This document shows, one piece after another, positions 6,028 to 12,743 of a stretch of 31,843 bases of DNA. Made by a program: the position numbers and the translations under genes. Position 1 is the first letter of the stretch, and each line of letters starts with the position of its first letter. A model generated the notes under the pieces. It was not told the DNA's origin, ran no database searches, and saw only the letters and a list, made by a program, of their open reading frames with translations. The stretch comes from CAZJFH01 sp964545205. GTDB taxonomy: Bacteria; Pseudomonadota; Alphaproteobacteria; Rhodospirillales; Magnetospirillaceae. The stretch is taken from NCBI GenBank assembly GCA_964545205.1, contig CAZJFH010000058.1, forward strand, positions 1 to 31,843, read 5' to 3'.

Positions 6028-7866
6028 TCACTCGGCCGCCGCCTTGACCTTGCGCGGTTTCTTCGGCTTCGGCGCGGCCGCCGCCGGCGCCGGCTTGCTC
6101 GCCAGGCGACGGATCTCGGCCAGGATGTCGTCGACCCGCATCGGCACGCCCGGCACCTTGTCCAGCCGCACGACGGGTCGCGCCAGCTTGGCCTGGACCA
6201 GGTTGGCGAACTGGCCCTCCCAGTTGAGTTCCGGAACCAGCACGGCGCCGCAATCGTCCATGAAGGCCCGCACCGCGTCCTCGGGGAACGGCGACAGCGC
6301 GACGACCTTCATCGCCGCGCAGCGGATGCCTTCCTCCTGGGCCTTGAACATGGCGTCCAGGCATTCGCCGAAGGTCGAGCCCCAGGCCAGCAATCCGACC
6401 TCGACCTTGCCGTCGTCGCCGATGCGCCGGGTGACGTTGAGGTCGGGATAGGTCAGCACCGGCAGCAGCTTGTCGTGGCGCTTGCGGCTCATCGCCGTGT
6501 GCGTCTCGGCCGCGTCGTTGGGCCGGCCGAGCTCGTTGTGCTCGAGGCCGGTGACCACGTGCATGCCGCCCTCGTCGCCGGGCACGGCGCGCGGGCTGAC
6601 GTGATCCTCGGTGAGCGCGAAGCGCTGGTAGACGTCGCCGGCCTCCTGCTTGCGCATGCGCCGGGCGCAGTCGGGCTCGAACGGCGGCGTCCTGGGCAGC
6701 CACACCGTCTCGTAGCGGTTCGACAGGTAGAGGTCGAGCAGCACGATCACCGGCACCTGGTACTTCTCGGCCATCTCGAAGGCCTTGCCGGCGCAGCGGT
6801 AGCAGCCCTCGACATTGGTCGGCGCCAGCACGATGCGCGGCGCGTCGCCGGGGCTGCCCCACACCGCCATGTTGAGGTCCGACTGCTCGGTCTTGGTCGG
6901 CATGCCGGTCGACGGGCCGCCGCGCTGCGAGACGAAGACCACGCACGGCACCTCGGCCATGATGCCCAGGCCCATCATCTCGCTCATCAGCGCCAGGCCG
7001 GGCCCGGAGGTCGCGGTGGCGGCGCGGGCGCCGGCGTAACCGGCGCCGATGGTCGCGGCGATGGCCGAGATCTCGTCCTCGGTCTGCACCAGCCGGGCGC
7101 CGCGCTTGGGCATCTCGGCGGCCAGGCGCTCCATGATGGTGGTCGCCGGGGTGATCGGATAGCCGAAGAAGGTCTGGATGCCGGCGTCGAGGCAGCCGCG
7201 CACCACGGCGGCGTTGCCGTTCATCATCTGCACGGTGCCGCCGTCGGAATCGTGCGGCTTCGGCGCGCCGAAGCGGACGTCGTCGAGCTGGAAGGTCGCG
7301 GCGCCGGCGTCGAAGCCGGCGCGGAACGCGGCGAGATTGGTCTCGATGACCTTGTCGCCCTTCTTGCCGAATTTGCGCCGCACGATGCGCTCGAACGGCT
7401 CGGGCGACATGCGGTAGAGGCCGGCGACATAGCCGACGATCACGATGTTGCGCGAGCGGTTGGACCCCGTCGCCTGCTCGGTCAGGTCGCGCACGGCGAC
7501 GCCGTAGGGGATCTGGCCCGGCCTGACGTGGGCGGTGATGTGGCCGCCCTCCTTGACCGCGCCGATCGGGTTGCTCTCGTAGATCACCGCGCCGAAGTCG
7601 CGCACCTCGCCGACATGCGGAATGGCGTGGCTGTCGTCGAGCGAGATGAACACGTCCGAGCGCTGCTTGAGCGCGTAGACCTGGTCGGCGGTGACCCGCA
7701 GCCGCGAGATGCACTTGCCGAAGCCGCGGATCTCGGGCGGGTAGATGTCGAAGCTGATGACCCTGTAGCCAGCCTCGGCGAAGGCGTTGCGCAGGATGTC
7801 GCCCGCCGCGATGGTGCCGTCGCCGGCCGAGCCGCAGACCGCGATCTGGATGTCGGTTCCGTTCAT
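6028..7866 (-). CDS. korA: 2-oxoacid:ferredoxin oxidoreductase, fused gamma-alpha subunit
   Basis: 612 residues, the size of KorA-type fused subunits (about 66 kDa). Residues 1-190 are the gamma domain, opening with IAVCGSAGDGTIAAGDIL (8-25). The alpha (pyrimidine-binding) domain starts near 214 and shows GYPITP (235-240) and TSGPG (286-290), followed by the C-terminal domain beginning near KVEVGLLAWGST. The tail is an Ala/Pro/Lys-rich extension of about 22 residues that is probably disordered. With KorB it forms the oxidative decarboxylase of 2-oxoglutarate or a related 2-oxoacid. The ATG at 7866 has a long purine-rich SD (GGAGGGGAAGAGGG); readable sequence upstream of it is repeat and the neighbouring small gene. 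Twenty-two nt separate it from the small ORF upstream, and a palindromic repeat separates it from the next gene. Confidence 0.93.
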   Translation of the reverse strand: MNGTDIQIAVCGSAGDGTIAAGDILRNAFAEAGYRVISFDIYPPEIRGFGKCISRLRVTADQVYALKQRSDVFISLDDSHAIPHVGEVRDFGAVIYESNPIGAVKEGGHITAHVRPGQIPYGVAVRDLTEQATGSNRSRNIVIVGYVAGLYRMSPEPFERIVRRKFGKKGDKVIETNLAAFRAGFDAGAATFQLDDVRFGAPKPHDSDGGTVQMMNGNAAVVRGCLDAGIQTFFGYPITPATTIMERLAAEMPKRGARLVQTEDEISAIAATIGAGYAGARAATATSGPGLALMSEMMGLGIMAEVPCVVFVSQRGGPSTGMPTKTEQSDLNMAVWGSPGDAPRIVLAPTNVEGCYRCAGKAFEMAEKYQVPVIVLLDLYLSNRYETVWLPRTPPFEPDCARRMRKQEAGDVYQRFALTEDHVSPRAVPGDEGGMHVVTGLEHNELGRPNDAAETHTAMSRKRHDKLLPVLTYPDLNVTRRIGDDGKVEVGLLAWGSTFGECLDAMFKAQEEGIRCAAMKVVALSPFPEDAVRAFMDDCGAVLVPELNWEGQFANLVQAKLARPVVRLDKVPGVPMRVDDILAEIRRLASKPAPAAAAPKPKKPRKVKAAAE

Positions 7867-7888
7867 CCCTCTTCCCCTCCCCGGCCGG

Positions 7889-8092
7889 TCAGCGCCGCGA
7901 GCGGCGCGCCAGCAGCGCGCCCTCGACGGCCAGCACGAAGCCGATCCACGGCACCACCATCTCCCACACCGGCGCGCGCGCCGCCGCCAGGGCGCCCAGC
8001 ACCAAGGCCGCGAGCAGTCGGAACGCGAGCAGCCCGGGCGAGACGGTCCGGTGCGCGACGATCCCGTCATGCCCGCGCAGGCGGGCATCCAT
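7889..8092 (-). CDS. Small membrane protein in the kor operon, start altered by a repeat
   Basis: About 67 residues from the ATG at 8092. Two hydrophobic stretches (LLAFRLLAALVLGALAAA and VVPWIGFVLAVEGALLA, with WEM between them) end in a basic tail ARRSRR. It lies 22 nt upstream of korA on the same strand. The first 8-10 residues (MDARLRGHDG) are read from a palindromic repeat inserted at the 5' end, so the true start is uncertain; the frame stays open through the whole repeat up to 8236. The hydrophobic segments and operon position support a real gene, and the N-terminal residues may be a relic of the insertion. No family recognised. It could act with the other small membrane protein as an anchor (inference). 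Confidence 0.55.
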   Translation of the reverse strand: MDARLRGHDGIVAHRTVSPGLLAFRLLAALVLGALAAARAPVWEMVVPWIGFVLAVEGALLARRSRR

Positions 8093-8179
8093 TTGCCAGA
8101 GCCCTTCGGGATTCCCGCCGTCCGCCTGGCTCGGCACCGTCTCTGGAAAATGGGCCCCCGCCTGCGCGGGGGCGACATG
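8066..8179. repeat. Composite palindromic (MITE/REP-like) repeat of the 'VMPAQAGIH / RLRGHD' type
   Basis: Two terminal hairpins, ATGCCCGC/GCGGGCAT (8069-8076, 8081-8088) and GCCCCCGC/GCGGGGGC (8154-8161, 8166-8173), are joined by long-range pairing of CCATTT-G-CCAGAG (8089-8101) with CTCTGG-A-AAATGG (8141-8153). The translated signatures VMPAQAGIHLPE (plus strand) and MDARLRGHD (minus strand) are well known from dispersed intergenic repeats in proteobacterial genomes. It sits between the FAD oxidoreductase gene and korA and overlaps the 5' end of the small membrane protein gene. Confidence 0.85.
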
Positions 8180-8198
8180 AACGGGCTTCGGCTTCATA

Positions 8199-9230
8199 TC
8201 AATCGTATTCCCAGAACGGCGAGTGGATGCGACCATCGACGATGCGCAGGGTCTCGTCCTGTTTCGAGACGAAGTCCTGCGCCGCGCCGGTCATGTTGCG
8301 CGCCGCGACGTCGCCCATGGCGCGGACGTTCTTCCAGCCGTAGTAGAAGCGGTAGCGCTTCTCCTCGGCCGACCAGATCTGGCAGACGTCGCCGGCGGCC
8401 CATATCGCCGCGTCGGTGGTCTTGAGCGCGGTGTTGACCAGCAGGCCGCGCTCGATGTCGACGCCCGAGCCGAGCATGAACTCGATCGACGGCAGCAGGC
8501 CGAAGAACGGCATCACCACGTCGCCGTGGATGTCGCTGCCGTCCTTGAACACGACGCGCCGCGCCGGCATGCCCTTGGCGCCTTCCTCGATCGCCTCGAT
8601 GCCGCCGACCGACTCGCAGGAGACGACCTCGACGCCCATGGCGCGGACGGCGTCGAGATATGCCGGACGGTCCTCGGGCGCCAGGACGTGCGGCCAGAAG
8701 CTGTGCTCGCTCTCCATCAGGGTCACCCGATAGCCGGCGGCGAGCAGGGTGCGGGCGAGATCGAGGCCGATCATGTCGCCGCCCAGCATCACCACGCGGC
8801 CGCCCTCGGGGATCGCCCTCTGGGCCTCGACCGCCTGCTCGTACGAGCCGAAGCCGGTCATCAGCGGCCGGAACTCGGCCAGGTCCTCGGGCAGGTAGGC
8901 GCGGCCGCCCGAGGCGACCAGCAGCGTGTCGTAGGCGATCTCCTCCTTGTGGCCGAGCGTGATCACCCGGCGCGCCGGATCGACGTTGGCGACCCGGCTG
9001 TTGCGGCGCACGCTGATGCGCTTGGCGTCGTAGAAGGCCGGCGGATGCACCAGGAAGGCGCGCCAGTCGCGCTGGCCGGTGAACACCTTGGGCAGGTCGT
9101 AGCGGTTGTAGACCAGCAGGCTGGCCATGGTCAGGATGGTGATGCGGCTGTCGGGATCGCGCTCGCGCAGGGTCAGCGCCGCCTGGCTGCCGGCGATGCC
9201 GCTGCCGATGATGACGTGGTGCTTGGTCAT
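8199..9230 (-). CDS. FAD-dependent pyridine nucleotide-disulfide-type oxidoreductase
   Basis: 343 residues. An N-terminal FAD dinucleotide-binding motif HHVIIGSGIAGSQAALTLRE (4-23) is followed by a central NAD(P)-binding motif VVMLGGDMIGLDLA (146-159) and the second FAD contact AAIWAAGDVCQIW near 290. This is the layout of NADH:rubredoxin/ferredoxin reductases and NirB-type FAD domains. The redox-active CxxxxC of disulfide reductases is absent, so a one-electron carrier rather than a disulfide is the likely partner. The ATG at 9230 has GAAGGG as SD. It lies between korC and korA in the operon; a repeat fills each flanking gap. A role in moving electrons between the Kor complex and NAD(P)H or a carrier is inferred from context. 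Confidence 0.85.
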   Translation of the reverse strand: MTKHHVIIGSGIAGSQAALTLRERDPDSRITILTMASLLVYNRYDLPKVFTGQRDWRAFLVHPPAFYDAKRISVRRNSRVANVDPARRVITLGHKEEIAYDTLLVASGGRAYLPEDLAEFRPLMTGFGSYEQAVEAQRAIPEGGRVVMLGGDMIGLDLARTLLAAGYRVTLMESEHSFWPHVLAPEDRPAYLDAVRAMGVEVVSCESVGGIEAIEEGAKGMPARRVVFKDGSDIHGDVVMPFFGLLPSIEFMLGSGVDIERGLLVNTALKTTDAAIWAAGDVCQIWSAEEKRYRFYYGWKNVRAMGDVAARNMTGAAQDFVSKQDETLRIVDGRIHSPFWEYD

Positions 9231-9244
9231 CCCTTCATCCCCTT

Positions 9245-9290
9245 CCTTGCTCCCTCTCCCGGCCGCGGGAGTGGGCCGGGGCGAGGGAGG
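9245..9290. repeat. Palindromic GC-rich repeat B
   Basis: TCCCTC (9251-9256) and GAGGGA (9283-9288) enclose CTCCCG/CGGGAG (9256-9261, 9266-9271). It is related to repeats A and C and lies in the korC to FAD-oxidoreductase gap just upstream of the latter's SD. Confidence 0.6.
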
Positions 9291-9302
9291 CAACGTCGTC
9301 GC

Positions 9303-11105
9303 TCAGCACTCGACCTCGACCAGGTCGCAGCGCGAGATCGAGATGCACTTGATCGGGCAGGCGCGGTAGCAGGCGCCGCAGCGGATGCATTCGTTGTTGT
9401 CGATCCAGATCGCCGCCACCTGGTTCCAGGCCGAGGCCTCGTGCAGTTCGCCGTAGCTGCCGTCCTCGTTCAGCGCGACGCCGTCGACCAGCTTGATGCA
9501 GTTGCGCGGCGCCACCTCGATGCAGGCGCGGCAGTAGATGCACTTGTCGACGTCGATCTGGTAGCGCAGGAAGCACAGGTAGCAGCGCTTGGCCTCCTCC
9601 AGCGCCGCCTCCTCGGCCAGGCCGAGTTCGACCTCGGCCTGGCCGTCGCCGGTCAGGCGGTCGGACATCGGCGCGGTCGGCATCGGCTGGCGCGGGATGA
9701 AGTCGTAGGCGCGCTCGCGCAGCGGCCCGGCCACCGGCTCGATGCGCACCGCCTTCTTCTTGCGCGGGCCGCCCATCAGCACGGCGTCGATCTTCTGGGC
9801 GATCTCGCGGCCGTGGCCGACCGCCTCGATCACCGTCGAGGGGCCGCGCACGTAGTCGCCGGCGGCGAACAGGTTGGCCGCCGAGGTCATGCCGTTGTCG
9901 CCGACGCGCACGTTGCCCCAGCGGTCGAGCTCGACCTTGACGTCGAGATAGTCGTTCACCGTCTTCTGGCCGATGGCGATGATCAGCGTGTCGCAGGGCT
10001 CGGTGAACTCCGAGCCGTCGATCGGGATCGCCTGGCGGCGGCCGCCGGCGCGGAAGCCGCCGAGGCGGTTCTGGACGAATTCGACGCCGGTCAGGCGGCC
10101 GGAGTCGTCGAGGATCAGGCCGACCGGCGTGCGCAGCCCCTTCAGCTTGATGCCTTCCCGCTTGGCCTCGAAGATTTCCTCGTGGGTGACGGGGATGTAT
10201 TCCTCGGTGGTGCGGATGTGGATGGTGACTTCCTCGGCGCCCAGGCGCTTGGCGACGCGGGCGCAGTCGAGGGAGGTGAAGCCGGCGCCGACCACCGCCA
10301 CCCGGCGCCCGACCCGCTTGCGCTCGCCACGGTGGAGCTGCATCAGGAAGTCGAGGCCGTATTCGACGTCGCGCGATTCCTCGACCGGGTCCTTGCCCTC
10401 CCACTTGCCGCGCATCGGCAGCTCGATCGCCGCCATGCAGCCGGTGGCCAGCAGCACGGCGTCGTAATCGGCCAGCAGCTGCGAGACGCGCACGTCGCCC
10501 TTGCCGGTGCCCACCGCGACGCCGGTCTTCAGCTCGACGCCGAGGCGCAGCGCGTTGTGCAGCTCGATCGCCAGCACGTCGCGCGGCAGCCGGAACTCGG
10601 GGATGCCGTAGACCAGCATGCCGCCCGGCCGCTCCTCGCGCTCGAGGATGGTGACGTCGTGGCCGAGCAGCGACAGGTCGTGCGCCGCGGCGACGCCGGC
10701 CGGCCCGGCGCCGATCACCGCGACGCGCTTGCCGGTCGGCGCGTAGAGGCTTTCGGTGATGCGGTGGCCGGCGTGCTTGAGGTCGGCGGCGGCGCGCTTG
10801 AGATGGCAGATCGCCACCGGCTCGCCATTGCCGGGCCAGCCGTGGCGGCAGGCGGCCTCGCAGGGGCGCGAGCAGATGCGCCCGAGGATGCCGGGCAGCA
10901 CGTTGGCCTCGCGATTGACCTCGTAGGAGCGGCCGTAGCGCCCCTCGATGATCATGCGGATGTAGCCGGGGATGTTGGTGCCGGCGGGACACGCGGTCTG
11001 GCAAGGAACGTTCTGCCTGACCCAGCCCAGGTCGCGCGGATCGTCCGAGATGACGACGGCGCCGGCGGCGTCGTCGCGATTGCGCAGAACCGCGTCGTCA
11101 GGCAT
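9303..11105 (-). CDS. korC: NAD(P)/FAD Fe-S electron-transfer subunit of 2-oxoacid oxidoreductase (GltD-like plus ferredoxin domain)
   Basis: 600 residues. Domain order: an N-terminal GltD-type Fe-S domain (C35, C39, C78, C82, C86), then an FAD motif VAVIGAGPAGVAAAHDL (128-144), an NAD(P) motif VAVVGAGFTSLDCARVA, and a C-terminal ferredoxin domain with CIYCRAC (522-528, fourth Cys at 536) and CIRCGACYRACP (573-584). The architecture and size (about 66 kDa) fit the third subunit of the 2-oxoglutarate:NADP+ oxidoreductase described in Azoarcus evansii, which transfers electrons between the Kor core and NADP(H) (family knowledge; the match here is inference). It would replace a separate ferredoxin/delta subunit, none of which is present. 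It is the first operon gene, with a near-perfect GGAGGAGG-type SD before the ATG at 11105. Fe-S content implies oxygen sensitivity. Confidence 0.9.
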   Translation of the reverse strand: MPDDAVLRNRDDAAGAVVISDDPRDLGWVRQNVPCQTACPAGTNIPGYIRMIIEGRYGRSYEVNREANVLPGILGRICSRPCEAACRHGWPGNGEPVAICHLKRAAADLKHAGHRITESLYAPTGKRVAVIGAGPAGVAAAHDLSLLGHDVTILEREERPGGMLVYGIPEFRLPRDVLAIELHNALRLGVELKTGVAVGTGKGDVRVSQLLADYDAVLLATGCMAAIELPMRGKWEGKDPVEESRDVEYGLDFLMQLHRGERKRVGRRVAVVGAGFTSLDCARVAKRLGAEEVTIHIRTTEEYIPVTHEEIFEAKREGIKLKGLRTPVGLILDDSGRLTGVEFVQNRLGGFRAGGRRQAIPIDGSEFTEPCDTLIIAIGQKTVNDYLDVKVELDRWGNVRVGDNGMTSAANLFAAGDYVRGPSTVIEAVGHGREIAQKIDAVLMGGPRKKKAVRIEPVAGPLRERAYDFIPRQPMPTAPMSDRLTGDGQAEVELGLAEEAALEEAKRCYLCFLRYQIDVDKCIYCRACIEVAPRNCIKLVDGVALNEDGSYGELHEASAWNQVAAIWIDNNECIRCGACYRACPIKCISISRCDLVEVEC

Positions 11106-11162
11106 GTCCCCTCCTCCCCCGGCCGCGCTCCGCTCTTGCGACGGTTGTGCGGCCCGGTCATC

Positions 11163-11170
11163 GTCCGGAC
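11163..11170. promoter_or_regulatory. GTCCGGAC operator-core match at the kor promoter
   Basis: GTCCGGAC is identical to the core of box 4 at gntR (905-912). Extended as TCGTCCGGACGT it matches the 12-bp box at 10 positions. It lies 3-11 nt downstream of the predicted kor -10, where a bound protein would block initiation. An 8-mer like this is expected about once by chance in a window of this GC content, so position is the main support. Confidence 0.4.
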
Positions 11171-11173
11171 GTC

Positions 11174-11202
11174 ACTCTAGCCGCATGCGAAAGCCCCCAC
11201 AA
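11174..11202 (-). promoter_or_regulatory. Predicted kor operon promoter
   Basis: The -35 TTGTGG lies at 11202-11197 and the -10 TAGAGT at 11179-11174, with a 17-nt spacer. A start near 11167 gives a leader of about 60 nt before korC. The rest of the 155-nt gap up to the lipoprotein gene stop (11261) holds nothing else I recognise. Confidence 0.4.
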
Positions 11203-11260
11203 GGCCGACGCGCGCCCCGCCCACCCGGGCGGGTCGGGACGAGACCACTCCAGGCCGAGC

Positions 11261-11584
11261 TCAGCGGCTGATGCCGTCGGGGAGTTCCCATTCGCCCGCA
11301 GGCCGCGGGGCGCGGCCGAGGGTGCGCAACGGCCTGCCGACGCCGGCCGCCTCGGGCGGCAGCTCCGGCCGGGGGCCGACCCAGCCGACCAGCCGCGAGA
11401 CGTCCTGCGGCACCGGCTGGGCGTAGCAGTCGACGGCGCCGAGATGCCGATAGCAGTAGAGCGGGCCGCCGGCGACCGGAACGAACCGGCGCTCCGGCTC
11501 GGAAGGGGCGGCGCAGCCGCCGAGGACGGCGGCTGCGCCCAGGGACGCCAAGGAGAGGAGACGGAGGAGTTGACTTCTCGGCAT
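11261..11584 (-). CDS. Small lipoprotein
   Basis: 107 residues. The N-terminus is a lipoprotein signal: MPRSQLLR, a hydrophobic core LLSLASLGAAAVL and the lipobox LGGC (21-24), followed by AAPSE. The mature part contains YCYRHLGAVDCYAQP near residues 64-78, a 'CYR.L..VDCY' motif that I associate with small lipoproteins of alphaproteobacteria, and ends in a Pro-rich tail. The ATG at 11584 is 50 nt downstream of the acuI stop on the same strand and has a weak GAAGG SD. It is probably cotranscribed with acuI. Aspartate is absent at +2, so outer-membrane localisation is expected by the Lol rule as known in enterics. The function is unknown. Confidence 0.8.
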   Translation of the reverse strand: MPRSQLLRLLSLASLGAAAVLGGCAAPSEPERRFVPVAGGPLYCYRHLGAVDCYAQPVPQDVSRLVGWVGPRPELPPEAAGVGRPLRTLGRAPRPAGEWELPDGISR

Positions 11585-11634
11585 GCCTTCGAGATGGATC
11601 GCCGCGGCGCCGGCGGCGATCCCTCGAAGGTCGA

Positions 11635-12636
11635 TCAGGCGTTCACGTCTATCACCACCCTGCCCCGCACCTGACCCTTCAGGATCTTCTTGCCGAGATC
11701 CGGCAGGTCGGCCAGGGCGGCGGTCGAGGTCATCTCGTCGAGCAGGTCCATCGGCAGGTCGGTGACCAGCCGCTGCCAGGCCTTCTGCCGGCGCTCGAAC
11801 GGGCACATCACCGAATCGATGCCCTGCAGCGCGACGCCGCGCAGGATGAACGGCAGCACGGTCGTCGCCAGTTCGATGCCGCCGGCATTGCCGCAGGCGG
11901 CGATGGTGCCGCCGTAGCCCATCTGCGGGATCACCGCCGCCAGCGTGGCGCCGCCGGCGGCGTCGACGCAGCCGTGCCAGCGCTCGCTCATCATCGGCTT
12001 CTTGGGGCCGTCCGCGAGCTCGGCGCGATCGATGAAGGCGGCGGCGCCGAGGCGGCGCAAATAGTCGTGGGTCTCGGGCCGGCCGGTCACCGCGACGACG
12101 CGGTAGCCGAGCTTGGCCAGCACGGCGACGGCGACGCTGCCGAGCCCGCCGGCGGCGCCGGTGACCAGCACCTCGCCCGACTGCGGCGTCACCCCGCGCT
12201 CCTCCAGCGCCATCACCGCCAGCATCGCGGTGAAGCCGGCGGTGCCGATCGCCATCGCCCGCTTGGCGGTCAGGCCCTTCGGCATCGGCACCAGCCAGCC
12301 GGCCTTGACCTTGGCCTTCTGCGCGAAGCCGCCCCAATGCGCCTCGCCGACGCGCCAGCCGGTCAGCAGGACGGCGTCGCCCGGATTGTAGTCGGGATGG
12401 CTGGAGCTCTCGACCGTGCCGGCGAAGTCGATGCCGGGCACATGCGGATACTGCCGCACCAGCCTGCCGAGCCCGTTCAGGATCAGCCCGTCCTTGTAGT
12501 TGAGGGTCGAATGGTCGATGCGCACGGTGACCTCGCCGACCTCGGGCAGATCGGCGTCCGAGAGCCGCTGGATCGCGCCTGAAACCTTGCCGTCCTTCTC
12601 TTCGAGGACGAAGGCGTTGAACTGGCCGTTGCTCAT
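11635..12636 (-). CDS. acuI: Acryloyl-CoA reductase (NADPH), MDR family
   Basis: 333 residues, the length of AcuI/YhdH proteins. The GroES-like N-terminal domain carries STLNYKDGLILNGLGRLVR and YPHVPGIDFAGTV, and the Rossmann domain carries VLVTGAAGGLGSVAVAVLAKLGYRV around residues 157-181. The family lacks the zinc ligands of classical alcohol dehydrogenases and none are seen here. AcuI reduces toxic acryloyl-CoA to propionyl-CoA, for example in DMSP or 3-hydroxypropionate metabolism. The ATG at 12636 has AGGGAG as SD. A promoter reads from the divergent region at 12692-12664. The small lipoprotein gene follows on the same strand. Confidence 0.92.
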   Translation of the reverse strand: MSNGQFNAFVLEEKDGKVSGAIQRLSDADLPEVGEVTVRIDHSTLNYKDGLILNGLGRLVRQYPHVPGIDFAGTVESSSHPDYNPGDAVLLTGWRVGEAHWGGFAQKAKVKAGWLVPMPKGLTAKRAMAIGTAGFTAMLAVMALEERGVTPQSGEVLVTGAAGGLGSVAVAVLAKLGYRVVAVTGRPETHDYLRRLGAAAFIDRAELADGPKKPMMSERWHGCVDAAGGATLAAVIPQMGYGGTIAACGNAGGIELATTVLPFILRGVALQGIDSVMCPFERRQKAWQRLVTDLPMDLLDEMTSTAALADLPDLGKKILKGQVRGRVVIDVNA

Positions 12637-12663
12637 TGCTGTCTCCCTTTCGCGTGCCGGCCG

Positions 12664-12692
12664 ACGATAGCAGAGCCCGGCCGCATGGTCAG
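12664..12692 (-). promoter_or_regulatory. Predicted acuI promoter
   Basis: The -35 CTGACC lies at 12692-12687 and the -10 TATCGT at 12669-12664, with a 17-nt spacer; both match 4 of 6 consensus bases. A start near 12657 leaves a leader of about 20 nt containing the SD. Confidence 0.45.
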
Positions 12693-12713
12693 CCCGGCGA
12701 ATTTCACTTCGCA

Positions 12714-12743
12714 GCCGGCGCGCTTTGCGCGATCATCGCCGGC
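12714..12743. other. Nested hairpin abutting the DUF898 start codon
   Basis: GCCGGCG (12714-12720) pairs with CGCCGGC (12737-12743), and CGCGC-TTT-GCGCG (12719-12731) forms an inner stem. The outer arm ends at the base before the ATG at 12744, where an SD would be expected and none is seen. Confidence 0.5.

Noticed and set aside
8066..8179. Possible CRISPR repeat or riboswitch in the kor operon
   Set aside because: There is no direct-repeat/spacer periodicity. The paired arms and the 'PAQAGIH/RLRGHD' coding signatures identify a dispersed palindromic repeat.
8223..11180. A 985-codon open frame on the plus strand opposite the FAD oxidoreductase and korC genes
   Set aside because: Same shadow effect: composition dominated by A, D, G, R, V, H and no motif, while the opposite strand encodes complete, motif-bearing proteins with good ribosome sites.
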